Source: Shinella daejeonensis (lineage in GTDB: Bacteria > Pseudomonadota > Alphaproteobacteria > Rhizobiales > Rhizobiaceae). Taken from it: a stretch of DNA of 64,000 nt. The notes beneath the pieces were generated by a model. The model was not told the DNA's origin, made no database searches, and worked only from the letters and a program-made list of their open reading frames with translations. The stretch is taken from positions 775,826 through 839,825 of the forward strand of contig NZ_JAHWXY010000002.1 of the NCBI RefSeq assembly GCF_024281235.1, read 5' to 3'. Below, one piece after another: positions 30,596 through 39,666 of this stretch; within the stretch, counting starts at the first letter, position 1, and each line of letters opens with the position of its first letter. The position numbers were made by a program, and so were the translations under genes.

Positions 30596-31015
30596 ATGCT
30601 GTCATACACCGAAGCCGCTGTAACACCAGCCGAGGCCAGCGCCTATGCCGAGGCGCGCGGATGGTCGAACTGGACCGGCTCGGATACGGTGAAGGCCGCA
30701 GCGATCCGTCGTTCGCAGGACTACATTGCAGGAGAGTACAATGGCCGCTGGAAGGATGACTGGGAGAACGATGACGCACCGGAGGGGGTGAAATTCGCCA
30801 TCATCGAGGGCGCGCGGCGCGAACTCGTGTCGCCCGGATCGCTAGAGAAGGATTTGAAACGGGGCGGAAAAATCAAAGCGGTTGGGGCCGGCTCCGCTCG
30901 CGTCGAGTATATGGACGGCGCTCCGGGCTATGACACGTTCACAGCGATTGATAAACGCCTTGCGCCCTATATCACGGCGCTGTCCGGCGGCTCGATCGAT
31001 CTTCTGAGGGTTTGA
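30596..31015 (+). CDS. DnaT_2-like head-tail connector
   Basis: 139 residues from ATG 30596. VTPAEASAYAEARGWSNW, AAAIRRSQDYIAGEYNGRW and SVKFAI-type middle match small connector proteins annotated as DnaT-like ssDNA-binding in phages. Position (after capsid, before tail completion genes) suggests a head-tail adaptor. Confidence 0.68.
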   Translation: MLSYTEAAVTPAEASAYAEARGWSNWTGSDTVKAAAIRRSQDYIAGEYNGRWKDDWENDDAPEGVKFAIIEGARRELVSPGSLEKDLKRGGKIKAVGAGSARVEYMDGAPGYDTFTAIDKRLAPYITALSGGSIDLLRV

Positions 31016-31018
31016 CCG

Positions 31019-31393
31019 ATGTCGCTTCTCGAAGGTGAACTGGCCGAGATTATCGGCGACGCACTCGTCGCAGCGGATATCCCCTACGACATGACGATCC
31101 CGCGCCTGCATCAGGAGCCGCCGCCGGACGATTGGCCTTCGTGGCAGGAGTGGCTGGCTCCAATCACGGTTGTCGAGCATGAGTTTCAGGGCTTCATCGA
31201 CACATACGATGCGCGGTTGATCGCGGCCGGCGTTGTGAATGTCGGCGACGTGAAAATCGTCATCATCCAGCAGGGCATGCCGTTCCGGCCCGATCTGACG
31301 GACACGATCACGGCAAGGGGCGCGACCTACACCATTCTGGACATTGCCGAAGACCCGGCCCGCGCCACGCTTGAGGTGAGGGCGAAGCGCTAA
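31019..31393 (+). CDS. Head-closure/connector protein
   Basis: 124 residues, three bases after the previous stop. Beta-rich C-terminal half (VNVGDVKIVIIQQG, YTILDIAEDPARATLEV) as in phage head-closure proteins. Assigned by place and size. Confidence 0.6.
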   Translation: MSLLEGELAEIIGDALVAADIPYDMTIPRLHQEPPPDDWPSWQEWLAPITVVEHEFQGFIDTYDARLIAAGVVNVGDVKIVIIQQGMPFRPDLTDTITARGATYTILDIAEDPARATLEVRAKR

Positions 31394-31394
31394 A

Positions 31395-31904
31395 TCAGTG
31401 CGCCTCCAGCATCGAATTTGTGACTTCGCGCCCGGTATGTTTCGGAGCGATCAGCTGCGACAGGTCAAAACCTTGGCGGCGAGCTTCATCGAGATATTCG
31501 TCACGGGTTGATTGAGGAAGGTCCGGTGAACGGGCAAGAACCCAAAGGAACTTTCGATCAGGCGTCCCGACGAGGCTGACCTGATAGTCTGGATCGATTT
31601 TCAGAACCCAATAGTCGCCTTCGGTGAACGGAATCCATCGCAAGCCCTTGGGCAAGAAAGATACTTTGAGCTTTGCGTTCGTATCATCCACCGGTGACGC
31701 TTCGCCCAGCGCTTGTGTCGGTTCGTTTTCGGCGTTGAAACACCGGTTATCAACCCTGACTTTCCCGTTCTCGTTGAGAGAATAGGTCGCGGTGATGTCG
31801 GTGGCGGTTTCATCCTCGTATTTGAGGGGAAGGCGGCAAATCTCGTACCAGCGGCCGAGATAGCGATCGAGGTCGAGGGTCGGAACAGCAGTCACATCGT
31901 TCAT
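31395..31904 (-). CDS. Lipocalin (Blc-like), cytoplasmic form
   Basis: 169 residues. LDRYLGRWYEICRLPLKYE carries the lipocalin G-x-W motif; ATYSLNENGKVRVDNRCF, GLRWIPFTEGDYWVLKID and FLWVLARSP follow in the Blc order. No signal peptide or lipobox, unlike host Blc. Binds hydrophobic ligands in known members. Antisense moron between connector genes. Confidence 0.88.
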   Translation of the reverse strand: MNDVTAVPTLDLDRYLGRWYEICRLPLKYEDETATDITATYSLNENGKVRVDNRCFNAENEPTQALGEASPVDDTNAKLKVSFLPKGLRWIPFTEGDYWVLKIDPDYQVSLVGTPDRKFLWVLARSPDLPQSTRDEYLDEARRQGFDLSQLIAPKHTGREVTNSMLEAH

Positions 31905-31974
31905 ATTGGGTTCTCCATGAGCCCATCAACGTCAAGCTTTCGAGCAAGTTCCAGAGAGGGGGCGTTAGGACGCT

Positions 31975-33042
31975 ATGTTACGCAGATTGACGCCTCGCGA
32001 GTTGCTGGAACAAATCGCTGCTGATTGGCAGCCACAGATCAGGGCCGCGTGGGTCGAGGCAATTGATCGCATCCGGTCCAACATCGTCCTGAAGCGCATT
32101 GTCGAGCGGCTAGAACGCGGTGACGTGGCCGGCGCGGTCGCTGATCTGGGCATAGAAGACGGCGTTTTGGCGAAGTTCGAGCAGTCGCTGATCCAAGCCT
32201 ACCATTCGGGAGGTATCGCGACGGTAGACAGCATGCCGGCGCTTCGTGACCCGGCGGGAAACAGGATCGTGTTTTCGTGGGGCGTACGCAATCTGCCGGC
32301 CGAGCAGGCCATGCGTCAGCACGCTGCGAGCCTCGTCACAGCCATCACGACTGAGGCGCGAGACGGCATCCGTGATGTGCTGACCGAGAACTTGGCACGC
32401 GGTCAAAGCCCGTATGACGCTGGGCGCATGATCGCCGGCCGGGTGAACAGGGCTACCGGACGCCGCGAAGGAGGTCTCATCGGCCTGTCGCGGCCGCAGA
32501 TGGAAACTGTCGCCCGTATCCAGCGCGCCATGCGTGGGGGCGATGCCGAATACATGCGCCAGTATCTTACCTTCGCCAACCGCGACAAGCGGCTCGACCG
32601 GACGGTACTGAAGGCCATTCGCGAGGGCAGGGCGCTTGCGCCAGAAGAAGCCGAGCGCGTTGCACGGCTCTACAGCAACATTGCCCTCAGGAAGCGTGGC
32701 GAGGCTATTGCCATTGTCGAAATGAACACAGCGCTGGCGAAGGCAAAGCACGACGCTTTCCAGCAGCAGATTGACGCCGGCAAGCTTGAAGCTGGAGACG
32801 TGACAAAGACCTGGGGCCGCACGATCAGCCGCGAGCCTCGTCAGATGCATCTTGAAATGGTGGGTGTGACTGTTCCTTTCGATCGGCCGTTCACGCTGCC
32901 GGATGGCATCCAATGCACCGGCCCGCATGACCCGGCCCTGCCTGCAAGCCATCGCGTGAACTGCAAGTGCCCTATGCCTGAATATCGGATCGACTTCACC
33001 GGGCAAGCGCTTCGCCGGTATCGGGAGCGCACTGGTGGCTAA
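31975..33042 (+). CDS. Head morphogenesis protein (SPP1 gp7 / Mu F type)
   Basis: 355 residues. NLARGQSPYDAGRMIAGRV in the middle and the C-terminal HLEMVGVTVPFDRPFTLPDG with a late HRVNCKCPM are diagnostic of the phage_Mu_F/gp7 domain with paired cysteines. Minor head protein acting in assembly or DNA ejection. GTG of the next gene overlaps its end. Confidence 0.88.
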   Translation: MLRRLTPRELLEQIAADWQPQIRAAWVEAIDRIRSNIVLKRIVERLERGDVAGAVADLGIEDGVLAKFEQSLIQAYHSGGIATVDSMPALRDPAGNRIVFSWGVRNLPAEQAMRQHAASLVTAITTEARDGIRDVLTENLARGQSPYDAGRMIAGRVNRATGRREGGLIGLSRPQMETVARIQRAMRGGDAEYMRQYLTFANRDKRLDRTVLKAIREGRALAPEEAERVARLYSNIALRKRGEAIAIVEMNTALAKAKHDAFQQQIDAGKLEAGDVTKTWGRTISREPRQMHLEMVGVTVPFDRPFTLPDGIQCTGPHDPALPASHRVNCKCPMPEYRIDFTGQALRRYRERTGG

Positions 33043-33493
33043 GCAGACTTTCGCTGCCCAGATCGGTGCATGGGCGGACAAGATACCGGAAGCGGTGGAA
33101 GCCATCTTCAAGGAATCCGCGCAGGAACTGGTCAAGCAACTCAATGACCAGATCACGGAGATGGTCTACGACACGCCGGAGACGCCGAATTACCGGCGCA
33201 CCGGCTTTCTTCGGGCCTCGCTCGTGGCATCAACTGAGGCAATGCCCCGCCTGATCCGTGACAATCCGGGCGCGGCGGTCAACCCTGACATGGGCAGCGT
33301 GATCCTTGTCATCGCAGGGGCGGAACTCGGGGATACGGTCTTTTTGGGCTACACGGCCGCCTACGGATTTTTCGTGCACTCGGGATCGAACGGTCGCGCG
33401 CCGCGCCCATGGGTTGATCTGGTGGCGCAGCGGTGGCCCCAAATCGTTGCCGCAAAGGCTGCCGAAGTTGGGAAGAGGTTCGGCCTGTTATGA
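33035..33493 (+). CDS. HK97 gp10-like tail-completion protein
   Basis: 152 residues, GTG start overlapping the previous gene by 8 nt. YRRTGFLRASLV, VFLGYTAAYGFFVHSGSNGR, and RPWVDLVAQRWPQIV are the gp10 family pattern. Joins head and tail. Confidence 0.82.
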   Translation: MAKQTFAAQIGAWADKIPEAVEAIFKESAQELVKQLNDQITEMVYDTPETPNYRRTGFLRASLVASTEAMPRLIRDNPGAAVNPDMGSVILVIAGAELGDTVFLGYTAAYGFFVHSGSNGRAPRPWVDLVAQRWPQIVAAKAAEVGKRFGLL

Positions 33494-33945
33494 CCACGCC
33501 CACGATTGAGACAAAGATCAGCCAAGCCATACAGGCGCGCGTGGCAACCTGCCTGCCAGCCTATCCGAAGATCTGGACAGATGGCGAGCCCGTATCACTG
33601 CCGACGGCTGGCGGCCAGCCTGCGTCCTATATCGAATGCCATCACGAGCCGAACCGGACGGTGCGGCACTTCATCGGGTCCGATGATCCGCACGAGCGAC
33701 CCGGCCTGCTGCTGCTGACCCTCTGCTGGCCGATTACCAAGGTTGGTGCTGGCTCCGGCAAAACACACAAGGACGCGATCAGGGAGATTGCGGGTCAGGC
33801 TGCGGCACACTTCCCGGCCGATCTGCCGATGGATTTTGAAGGAGTCAGGGTCCGCGTGACCGCCGCACCTAGCGTCCTCGGATCGTATCGAGATGACGCC
33901 TATCTACGCACTCAGGTTCGCATCACCTACACCTGCTTCGCATAG
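33490..33945 (+). CDS. Tail terminator-like protein (DUF4128)
   Basis: 151 residues; ATG overlaps the previous stop. IETKISQAIQARVAT, ASYIECHHEPNRT and PFDFEGVRV-like strands fit the small tail-terminator fold (DUF4128). Caps the tail tube. Confidence 0.72.
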   Translation: MTTPTIETKISQAIQARVATCLPAYPKIWTDGEPVSLPTAGGQPASYIECHHEPNRTVRHFIGSDDPHERPGLLLLTLCWPITKVGAGSGKTHKDAIREIAGQAAAHFPADLPMDFEGVRVRVTAAPSVLGSYRDDAYLRTQVRITYTCFA

Positions 33946-33954
33946 GGGAAGACC

Positions 33955-34137
33955 ATGTGCACAGACTGTGAAGCGCGTCGCAAGATGGCGCGGGAAGCCT
34001 TGTTGAATGCGAAATTCAGTGAAGCATTGGGCCACGTCGCCCTAGGTGTGGCCGAGATTGTCGGCGTCCAGGAAAAGACTGGCGCGGCTGAAATGGCGGG
34101 GAAGGACAAACCCAAGCCCAAGCCCGGGAAGCAGTAA
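33955..34137 (+). CDS. Small protein with CxxC (60 aa)
   Basis: MCTDCEARRKMAREALLNAK: an N-terminal CxxC, a helical middle and a Lys/Pro tail (KDKPKPKPGKQ). Nine bases after the tail terminator gene. Unknown. Confidence 0.6.
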   Translation: MCTDCEARRKMAREALLNAKFSEALGHVALGVAEIVGVQEKTGAAEMAGKDKPKPKPGKQ

Positions 34138-34170
34138 AGTTGCACACAAATCCGGCCTGACCGGTTAACT

Positions 34171-34193
34171 GCCCGCCCCTGAGCGGGCTTTTT
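34171..34193 (+). terminator. Terminator before tail tube gene
   Basis: GCCCGC-CCCTGA-GCGGGC followed by TTTTT; splits connector genes from the tail tube. Confidence 0.85.
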
Positions 34194-34209
34194 CACATGG
34201 AGAAAGCAA

Positions 34210-34917
34210 ATGGCAGGCTTGACAAAAGTCGCAGGTGCCAAAATCTACATCGGGCAGCGCGTGCCCTACAAGACGAGCGTACGCCCGGCTGACTTCGCCG
34301 GCCAGACGTGGACTGAAATCGGCCAGTGGGCGCAGACCGGCGACCTCGGGTCCGAGCAGGCAACGATCACGCAGACCTTGATTTCGGAAAACACGACCAT
34401 TTACGCCAAGGGTCTGATTTCTTTCCCGATAATGACGAATACTTTCGCTCCCGATCTTGCTGATCCCGGCCAGATCGCGTTCGCCTTGGCCCAGAAGTCG
34501 TGCAAGCCCTACGCCTTCAGGATCGATTGGGGCGCGGACTGCGGCGAGGAAAGCGAAGTCACAATTTCCAATGCTGAGCCCGGCGTGGTTACGTGGAACG
34601 ATCACGGCTTGTCCGATGGTGATCCCATCGTTTTCAGCACGACCGGTGCTCTCCCTGCTCCCCTGGTAGCGGGAACGCTCTACTACGTGGTCGCGTCCAC
34701 CACGAACTCGTTCTCTGTTGCAGCCACAGCCGGCGGAACGGCAATCGACACCACGACGGCCGGGAGCGGTGTTCATACTGCTCTCGCCCCCGAGCAGGGC
34801 GAGACGGACCTGCTGTTCGGCTTCGCGATGTATGGCACCAAGACCGGCGGCGATGCGTCGGCAACGCGCCTCCTCAATCTACCGATCCAGCCCATCGCGC
34901 CGTTTATCACCGTCTGA
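34210..34917 (+). CDS. Major tail tube protein
   Basis: 235 residues with GGAGAAAGC upstream. N-terminal half reads as a tail tube domain (VAGAKIYIGQRVPYK, WTEIGQWAQTGDLG, TQTLISENTTIYAKG); residues 115-200 add a beta-rich insert (VTWNDHGLSDGDPIVF, LVAGTLYYVV), a small decoration domain seen in long-tailed phages. Confidence 0.85.
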   Translation: MAGLTKVAGAKIYIGQRVPYKTSVRPADFAGQTWTEIGQWAQTGDLGSEQATITQTLISENTTIYAKGLISFPIMTNTFAPDLADPGQIAFALAQKSCKPYAFRIDWGADCGEESEVTISNAEPGVVTWNDHGLSDGDPIVFSTTGALPAPLVAGTLYYVVASTTNSFSVAATAGGTAIDTTTAGSGVHTALAPEQGETDLLFGFAMYGTKTGGDASATRLLNLPIQPIAPFITV

Positions 34918-34999
34918 TTGAACGGCCGATAGTGGCGGCGGGTCCGGTTCGCCCGTCGCCACACTTCACCGAATGAACCGAGAACCGAAGGAACAGACT

Positions 35000-35437
35000 A
35001 TGGATATTGCATCTCTCAAGAAAGACGCCTCGGCTATCGCTGGTGGTCAGTGGGTCGGTGAAATCCCGGGTATGGGCGACATGAGGTTGCGCGTGCGGGG
35101 CTTGACCTCGCCGCAGGTGATCGCCCTTCGCTCCCGTCTCGAGCGCCAGGTGCCGAAGGATCAGCGCGAGCGCGACGGTTCGCTCACCGTTGCCGCAAAC
35201 CTGCGCGTCTTCGCCGAAGTGCTTCACAAAGGCGTTCTGCTTGAATGGGATGGGCTGACGGACGGCGGCAAGCCTGTGGCTTACGAGGCGGCGCTTGCCG
35301 AAGAATGGCTGACGAACCCTGACTATCGCTCCTTTGCCGATGCGGTGACGTGGGCGGCGGGTGTCGTCGACAACGGCAATGCCGAGAGCACCGAGGATCT
35401 GGCAAAAAACTTGCAGAAGCCGTCCGCTGGGAAGTAG
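35000..35437 (+). CDS. Tail assembly chaperone G-like
   Basis: 145 residues from ATG 35000 (MDIASLKKDASAIAGG); ATG 34973 is possible. GEIPGMGDMRLRVRGLTSPQ, then LTNPDYRSFADAVTWAAGVV. Located between tube and tape measure like lambda gpG. A slippery site near its 3' end can send ribosomes into the next frame. Confidence 0.8.
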   Translation: MDIASLKKDASAIAGGQWVGEIPGMGDMRLRVRGLTSPQVIALRSRLERQVPKDQRERDGSLTVAANLRVFAEVLHKGVLLEWDGLTDGGKPVAYEAALAEEWLTNPDYRSFADAVTWAAGVVDNGNAESTEDLAKNLQKPSAGK

Positions 35438-35445
35438 CAGACGGC
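35404..35445 (+). other. -1 frameshift signal
   Basis: Heptamer A AAA AAC (35404-35410) sits in the X-XXY-YYZ register of the G-like frame. Eight bases later a hairpin begins: GCCGTC (35419-35424) pairs with GACGGC (35440-35445), continued by GCT/AGC across one mismatch, with a 7-nt loop. This is a textbook slip-site plus stimulator. Confidence 0.88.
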
Positions 35446-35778
35446 GAAGAAAACGAGCAGCGCAGACGGCGGCTTGAGGCGAGGGGGAAACCTATCCCCG
35501 ATGAACTATGGCCGCCCGATTTACTCCCTGGTGCTGATGCTTGGCTGTCTGCGTTCTGGGAACTCTCCACAGACAGGCAGATCGGGTTTGCCACAGGGCC
35601 GGTGCCTTCCTCATCTATTGATCGATACACCGCAGGATGGGAACCCGAAGAGGCTTCCCGATTCCGTCACTGTATCCGCGAAATGGACAAGGCTTTCATG
35701 AAGGCGATCAGCTCTGACGTTGATCTGCCGGATAGCGACAACCCCGCACGAGATGCCTTTAGGGCGAGGATGAGGTGA
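35410..35778 (+). CDS. T extension of GT tail assembly chaperone (by -1 frameshift)
   Basis: Made only as a fusion: 137 codons of the G-like frame then 122 residues here, about 259 in total. The extension has EVADGEENEQRRRRLEARGK, DAWLSAFWELSTDRQIGFATG and a C-terminal FRHCIREMDKAFM. No good start of its own. Lambda gpGT-type proteins bind tape measure and tube; role by analogy. Confidence 0.82.
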   Translation, partial: LAEAVRWEVADGEENEQRRRRLEARGKPIPDELWPPDLLPGADAWLSAFWELSTDRQIGFATGPVPSSSIDRYTAGWEPEEASRFRHCIREMDKAFMKAISSDVDLPDSDNPARDAFRARMR

Positions 35779-35782
35779 GACG

Positions 35783-38365
35783 ATGACAACAGAAGTCGCC
35801 GCTCTTGGCCTGAAGGTGTCGAGCGATAGTGTTCCGCAGGCCACTGATCGGCTAAAGGACTTCACCGAAGCTGCGACCAAAGCCGATGTCGCTAATGACA
35901 ATCTTTCAAAGTCGTCCAAAAAGGCCAGTGACGCCAAAGGCAAGCTGGCCGGTGAGGCAGGTAAGGCAGCATCAGCCACCAATAAGGTCGGAGATGCCGC
36001 CAATAAATCTCAAGGCGCGTTCGCTCGAATTGCCACCGGTGTTAATGGCGTCTCTGGCGCGCTCGTCCGTCTGGCATCCGTCGCGATAGGTGGGTTCTTT
36101 GCGGCCTTCAGCGTCGGTGCTTTGGCGAGCATCGCCGATGCTTGGTCCGACATGCAATCTCGCGTCGGCGCCGCGGTGAAGAATATGGAAGCAGCGCCGG
36201 CGCTCATGCAACGCATGGTGGATGTAGCGAACGCGTCATATTCGCCCCTTTCCCAGACAGTCGAGACCTACAGCCGTAACGTCACTGTACTGGGGGATCT
36301 CGGGAAGAGCGCGCAGGAAGCCGCAGACTTCACGGAATCGCTCAACCACATGCTGGTGTTGACGGCCACGCGCGGCGAGCGAGCAGCTTCAGTCCAGAAC
36401 GCATTGTCGAAGGCGATGGCTGTCGGCAAGCTACAGGCTGACGGGCTCGAAACCATTCTTGCCAACGGCGGCGAGGTTGCCCAAGCCCTCGCGAAGGAGC
36501 TTGGAACGACAGTCAATGGCCTTCGCGGGCTGGCATCTCAAGGCAAGATCACCGGTCAGGTAATCGCCGACGCAATTATAAAGCCGCTCAATGACGTGCG
36601 CGAGCGTGCCGGAGAAATGCCGGCTACAATTTCCGACGCCTTCGTGCGGATAGGGACGAACTTTACGGCGCTGATCGGGACCATGGATCAGATGACGGGC
36701 GCCTCTTCGGCTGTCGCTGGCGTGATCATCTCCGTGGCCGATGGTATCCGCTGGCTTTCGCAGAACACCGAAACTCTACAGCGAACCCTTGTCTATGCCG
36801 GCACGGCCGTTACCGCATTTGGTACGTACTATGCCGGTGCGATGGCTATTGCCGCGGCATCAACGTGGACACTGAATGGGGCGCTCGCCTTCCTGCGCGC
36901 AGCACTGCTCCGCACGGGCATCCTCGCGCTGGTGGTTATGGCCGGCGAGCTTGTTTATCAGTTCACGCGCCTGGTCGACGGCGCTGGTAGCTTTGGCAAC
37001 GCCATGGGGCTGCTCGGCGATGTGGCGTCAGAGGTGTGGGAGCGCATCAAACTCGATGGCGAATCTCTTGTACTGGGCCTTTCGTCGCTCTGGCAGAAGA
37101 TCCAGGCTGCATTCCTTACCATGCTCGCGGTGATGCAAGCCGGGTGGGCGGAATTCATCTCCGCTGTCGTTGCTGGTATGTCCTACATCCCTGGCATGGG
37201 GGATGCGACTACGAGCCTCCAAGAATATGCGAATTCGGCGAAGAAAAACTTCGAAGAGACAGCGCAGGCGGCAACGAATGCCTATGGGGAAGCTAACAGG
37301 CTCATGGCGGAGTCTGACGCCAAGGCCGCCGCCGCAATGAAGCCTCTCGAAAGCCTCGCCGCACTGAACAAGGCAATGGCGGAGGCTGACAAGAAGCGTC
37401 AGGAGAACCTTGGCGGTGCGGCACTCGATAACCTCGGAGGTGGCGGTGGAGTTGCGGCAGCCACCGGCGGCAAGGGATCCACCAAGAAGGACCCTTACGC
37501 CGAACTGGTCCGCAGTTCGCAGCAGTTCATTGAGCAGCAGAAGCTTGAGGCTCAAACTATCGGGATGACAGCCGAAGCGGCCAACAAGCTTCGTTACGAG
37601 CAAGACATGCTCAACAAAGCCGCGAACGACAATATCAGGCTGACCGCAGCGCAGAAGACGGAAATCGCTGGCCTTGCCCAACAGATGGCGAATACCGAGG
37701 CGAACACGAAGCGCCTGAAAGAAGCCTTCGACTTTGCCAAGGACGCCACGAAGGGTTTCATCACCGATCTGCGCACCGGTCTTCAGAACGGTGAAGGTTT
37801 TTTCAAGTCCTTCGCCAACGCCGCAATGAACCTGCTGAACAAGGTGATTTCGAAGATTGAAGACGAACTGGTGAATGCGCTGTTCAGTGTAGGCGGCGCA
37901 TCAGGTGGAGCAGGCGGCCTTTTCGGAGGGCTTCTCGGCGGCCTCGGCAAGCTGTTCGGCTTCGCCGATGGTGGTGCTTTCCAAGGTGGCGTCCAGACCT
38001 TCGCCAAGGGTGGAGCGTTTACAAACCAGATCGTCAATCGTCCCACGCCATTCCGGTTTTCCCGTGGTGCCGGACTTATGGGCGAGGCGGGACCAGAAGC
38101 GATCATGCCGCTCGGCCGCGATGCAAACGGCCGGCTCGGCGTCTATGGCGCTGCGAACCAGAACAATGGCGGCATACAGTACGTCGTTGTCGAGGTGCAA
38201 GGCAACCTAGTTGAGAAGGACGGGCAAATCAGCGCCGTCATTGATAAGCGCTCTCAAAAGCAGGTCCAGAAGGCCGCGCCAGGCATCATCAACGCGGCAA
38301 AGCAACAGGCTGTCCCGGCAATGGCGGAGTATCAGGCGAATGTCGCCGGATCGGAGTGGCGGTAA
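35783..38365 (+). CDS. Tape measure protein
   Basis: 860 residues. Ala/Lys-rich coiled N-terminus, hydrophobic segments at about 93-117 and 330-400, the tape-measure core with NALSKAMAVGKLQADGLETI and ANGGEVAQALAKELGT (residues 200-245), a Gly-rich break near 550, and a Gly-rich C-terminus (GGLFGGLLGGLGKLFGFADG). At 1.5 angstrom per residue the tail would be roughly 130 nm (estimate). Confidence 0.92.
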   Translation: MTTEVAALGLKVSSDSVPQATDRLKDFTEAATKADVANDNLSKSSKKASDAKGKLAGEAGKAASATNKVGDAANKSQGAFARIATGVNGVSGALVRLASVAIGGFFAAFSVGALASIADAWSDMQSRVGAAVKNMEAAPALMQRMVDVANASYSPLSQTVETYSRNVTVLGDLGKSAQEAADFTESLNHMLVLTATRGERAASVQNALSKAMAVGKLQADGLETILANGGEVAQALAKELGTTVNGLRGLASQGKITGQVIADAIIKPLNDVRERAGEMPATISDAFVRIGTNFTALIGTMDQMTGASSAVAGVIISVADGIRWLSQNTETLQRTLVYAGTAVTAFGTYYAGAMAIAAASTWTLNGALAFLRAALLRTGILALVVMAGELVYQFTRLVDGAGSFGNAMGLLGDVASEVWERIKLDGESLVLGLSSLWQKIQAAFLTMLAVMQAGWAEFISAVVAGMSYIPGMGDATTSLQEYANSAKKNFEETAQAATNAYGEANRLMAESDAKAAAAMKPLESLAALNKAMAEADKKRQENLGGAALDNLGGGGGVAAATGGKGSTKKDPYAELVRSSQQFIEQQKLEAQTIGMTAEAANKLRYEQDMLNKAANDNIRLTAAQKTEIAGLAQQMANTEANTKRLKEAFDFAKDATKGFITDLRTGLQNGEGFFKSFANAAMNLLNKVISKIEDELVNALFSVGGASGGAGGLFGGLLGGLGKLFGFADGGAFQGGVQTFAKGGAFTNQIVNRPTPFRFSRGAGLMGEAGPEAIMPLGRDANGRLGVYGAANQNNGGIQYVVVEVQGNLVEKDGQISAVIDKRSQKQVQKAAPGIINAAKQQAVPAMAEYQANVAGSEWR

Positions 38366-39085
38366 ATGGTGGAAGTTCTTGTCTGGCCGCATGAACTCTT
38401 GCAGCCGGAAAATACCATCGCGGACGTTGTCCCTTTTACGCGAACTGGGGGGCGCGTCATAGGTGGAGCGAAGCCGGCCTACCGGACGGATCTTGGACAT
38501 TGGCGCATTGATCTGGAGAACGTGGCCGTTTCCTCGCCGGAACAGCGCAGGGCATGGGATGCGATCTCAACCTACCTCGGTGGTTCGTCTGGGCGTATCG
38601 CTGTACCGATCTGGACGCTGGATTCTGCACCGTATGCCAACGCTGAATGCGGGTGGGAAGAAGATATCCTCGTACCGCATAGCGACGGCACGCCGTTTAG
38701 CGATGGCACGCTTTACATGCAGAGCCCGATATCGATTGTTTCTCAAGGTGTCGCCGCAGTTGGTGCCACGGTTGTGTCGGTGCGCGTCATCAATGCCGGC
38801 CCAGACCTCGCAGGAACTCGGTTTTCCTACAACCATGCTGCCTACAAAGTCGGGCAGGTGCTCGATGTCGCTGGTGACGTCTGGACTGTCAGGATCACAC
38901 CGTCAATCGCCGCGATAATCCCTGATGGCGTTGATTTGGAATTCCACCGTCCGACATGCGTTTGTAACCTTGTTTCAGATACCGGGATGCGGCGCGGAAT
39001 GCGTCATGACGGTGTTGAGTTTCTGTCGGTCTCATTCATCGAGGACGTTAGATACCTCAACGATCTCGCCGCGGGGATCGCCTGA
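38366..39085 (+). CDS. Distal tail / minor tail protein
   Basis: 239 residues starting right after the tape measure stop. VPFTRTGGRVIGGAKPAYRT and VAVSSPEQRRAWDAISTYLG are beta-rich; VCNLVSDTGMRRGMRHDGVE near the C-terminus. Place and size fit a tail-tip ring protein. Confidence 0.7.
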   Translation: MVEVLVWPHELLQPENTIADVVPFTRTGGRVIGGAKPAYRTDLGHWRIDLENVAVSSPEQRRAWDAISTYLGGSSGRIAVPIWTLDSAPYANAECGWEEDILVPHSDGTPFSDGTLYMQSPISIVSQGVAAVGATVVSVRVINAGPDLAGTRFSYNHAAYKVGQVLDVAGDVWTVRITPSIAAIIPDGVDLEFHRPTCVCNLVSDTGMRRGMRHDGVEFLSVSFIEDVRYLNDLAAGIA

Positions 39086-39666
39086 TGAGCTATGAGCTAC
39101 GCATCTTGTGCGACATAAATCTGCCGGACAAGGTGCTTCGTGTCTGGGATGGGTCCGGAAGAACCTTTGTCGATGGTGATGGCAACCTCTACCGCGCTGC
39201 CCAATTTTCAGAAGATGCGCTCCAGCAGATCGAAGCTGCAATCAATGGGGCATCATACACCCTGTCTCTGTCGCTTATCGGGCTCCCGCAGATGGCTGGC
39301 GATGAAATATGGGAGTACGACGAGACGACGCCGGTCAGTGGGGCGAAGTTTGTCATCAAGATCCAGGAAGTCGATCAGTTCTCGCAGCCACTCGGCGCTC
39401 CCGAGATCGTTTTCACTGGCATGGTGGACAATATGGCGGTGTCTGACCAAGCCGCAGAGAGCGACGAGGGCGACGTTACACAGTCCATCGTGACGATCGA
39501 GGTCGTCAATCGCTTCACACTGCGAACCATCGCCAATGGATCAGTCCTTTCCGACGTCGATCAAAGGGCGCGGGCGAAACAACTGAATCCATCCGCGCCT
39601 GACGACAAGTTTTGTGCGCGTGTTCCAAGCCTTAGGGACAAGACGGTTCGTTGGCCGAACTGGTGA
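39085..39666 (+). CDS. Minor tail protein
   Basis: 193 residues, overlapping the previous stop. Beta-rich with SYTLSLSLIGLPQMAGDEIW and DVTQSIVTIEVVNRFTLRT; ends with a Cys-containing tail. Tail-tip component by order. Confidence 0.68.
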   Translation: MSYELRILCDINLPDKVLRVWDGSGRTFVDGDGNLYRAAQFSEDALQQIEAAINGASYTLSLSLIGLPQMAGDEIWEYDETTPVSGAKFVIKIQEVDQFSQPLGAPEIVFTGMVDNMAVSDQAAESDEGDVTQSIVTIEVVNRFTLRTIANGSVLSDVDQRARAKQLNPSAPDDKFCARVPSLRDKTVRWPNW

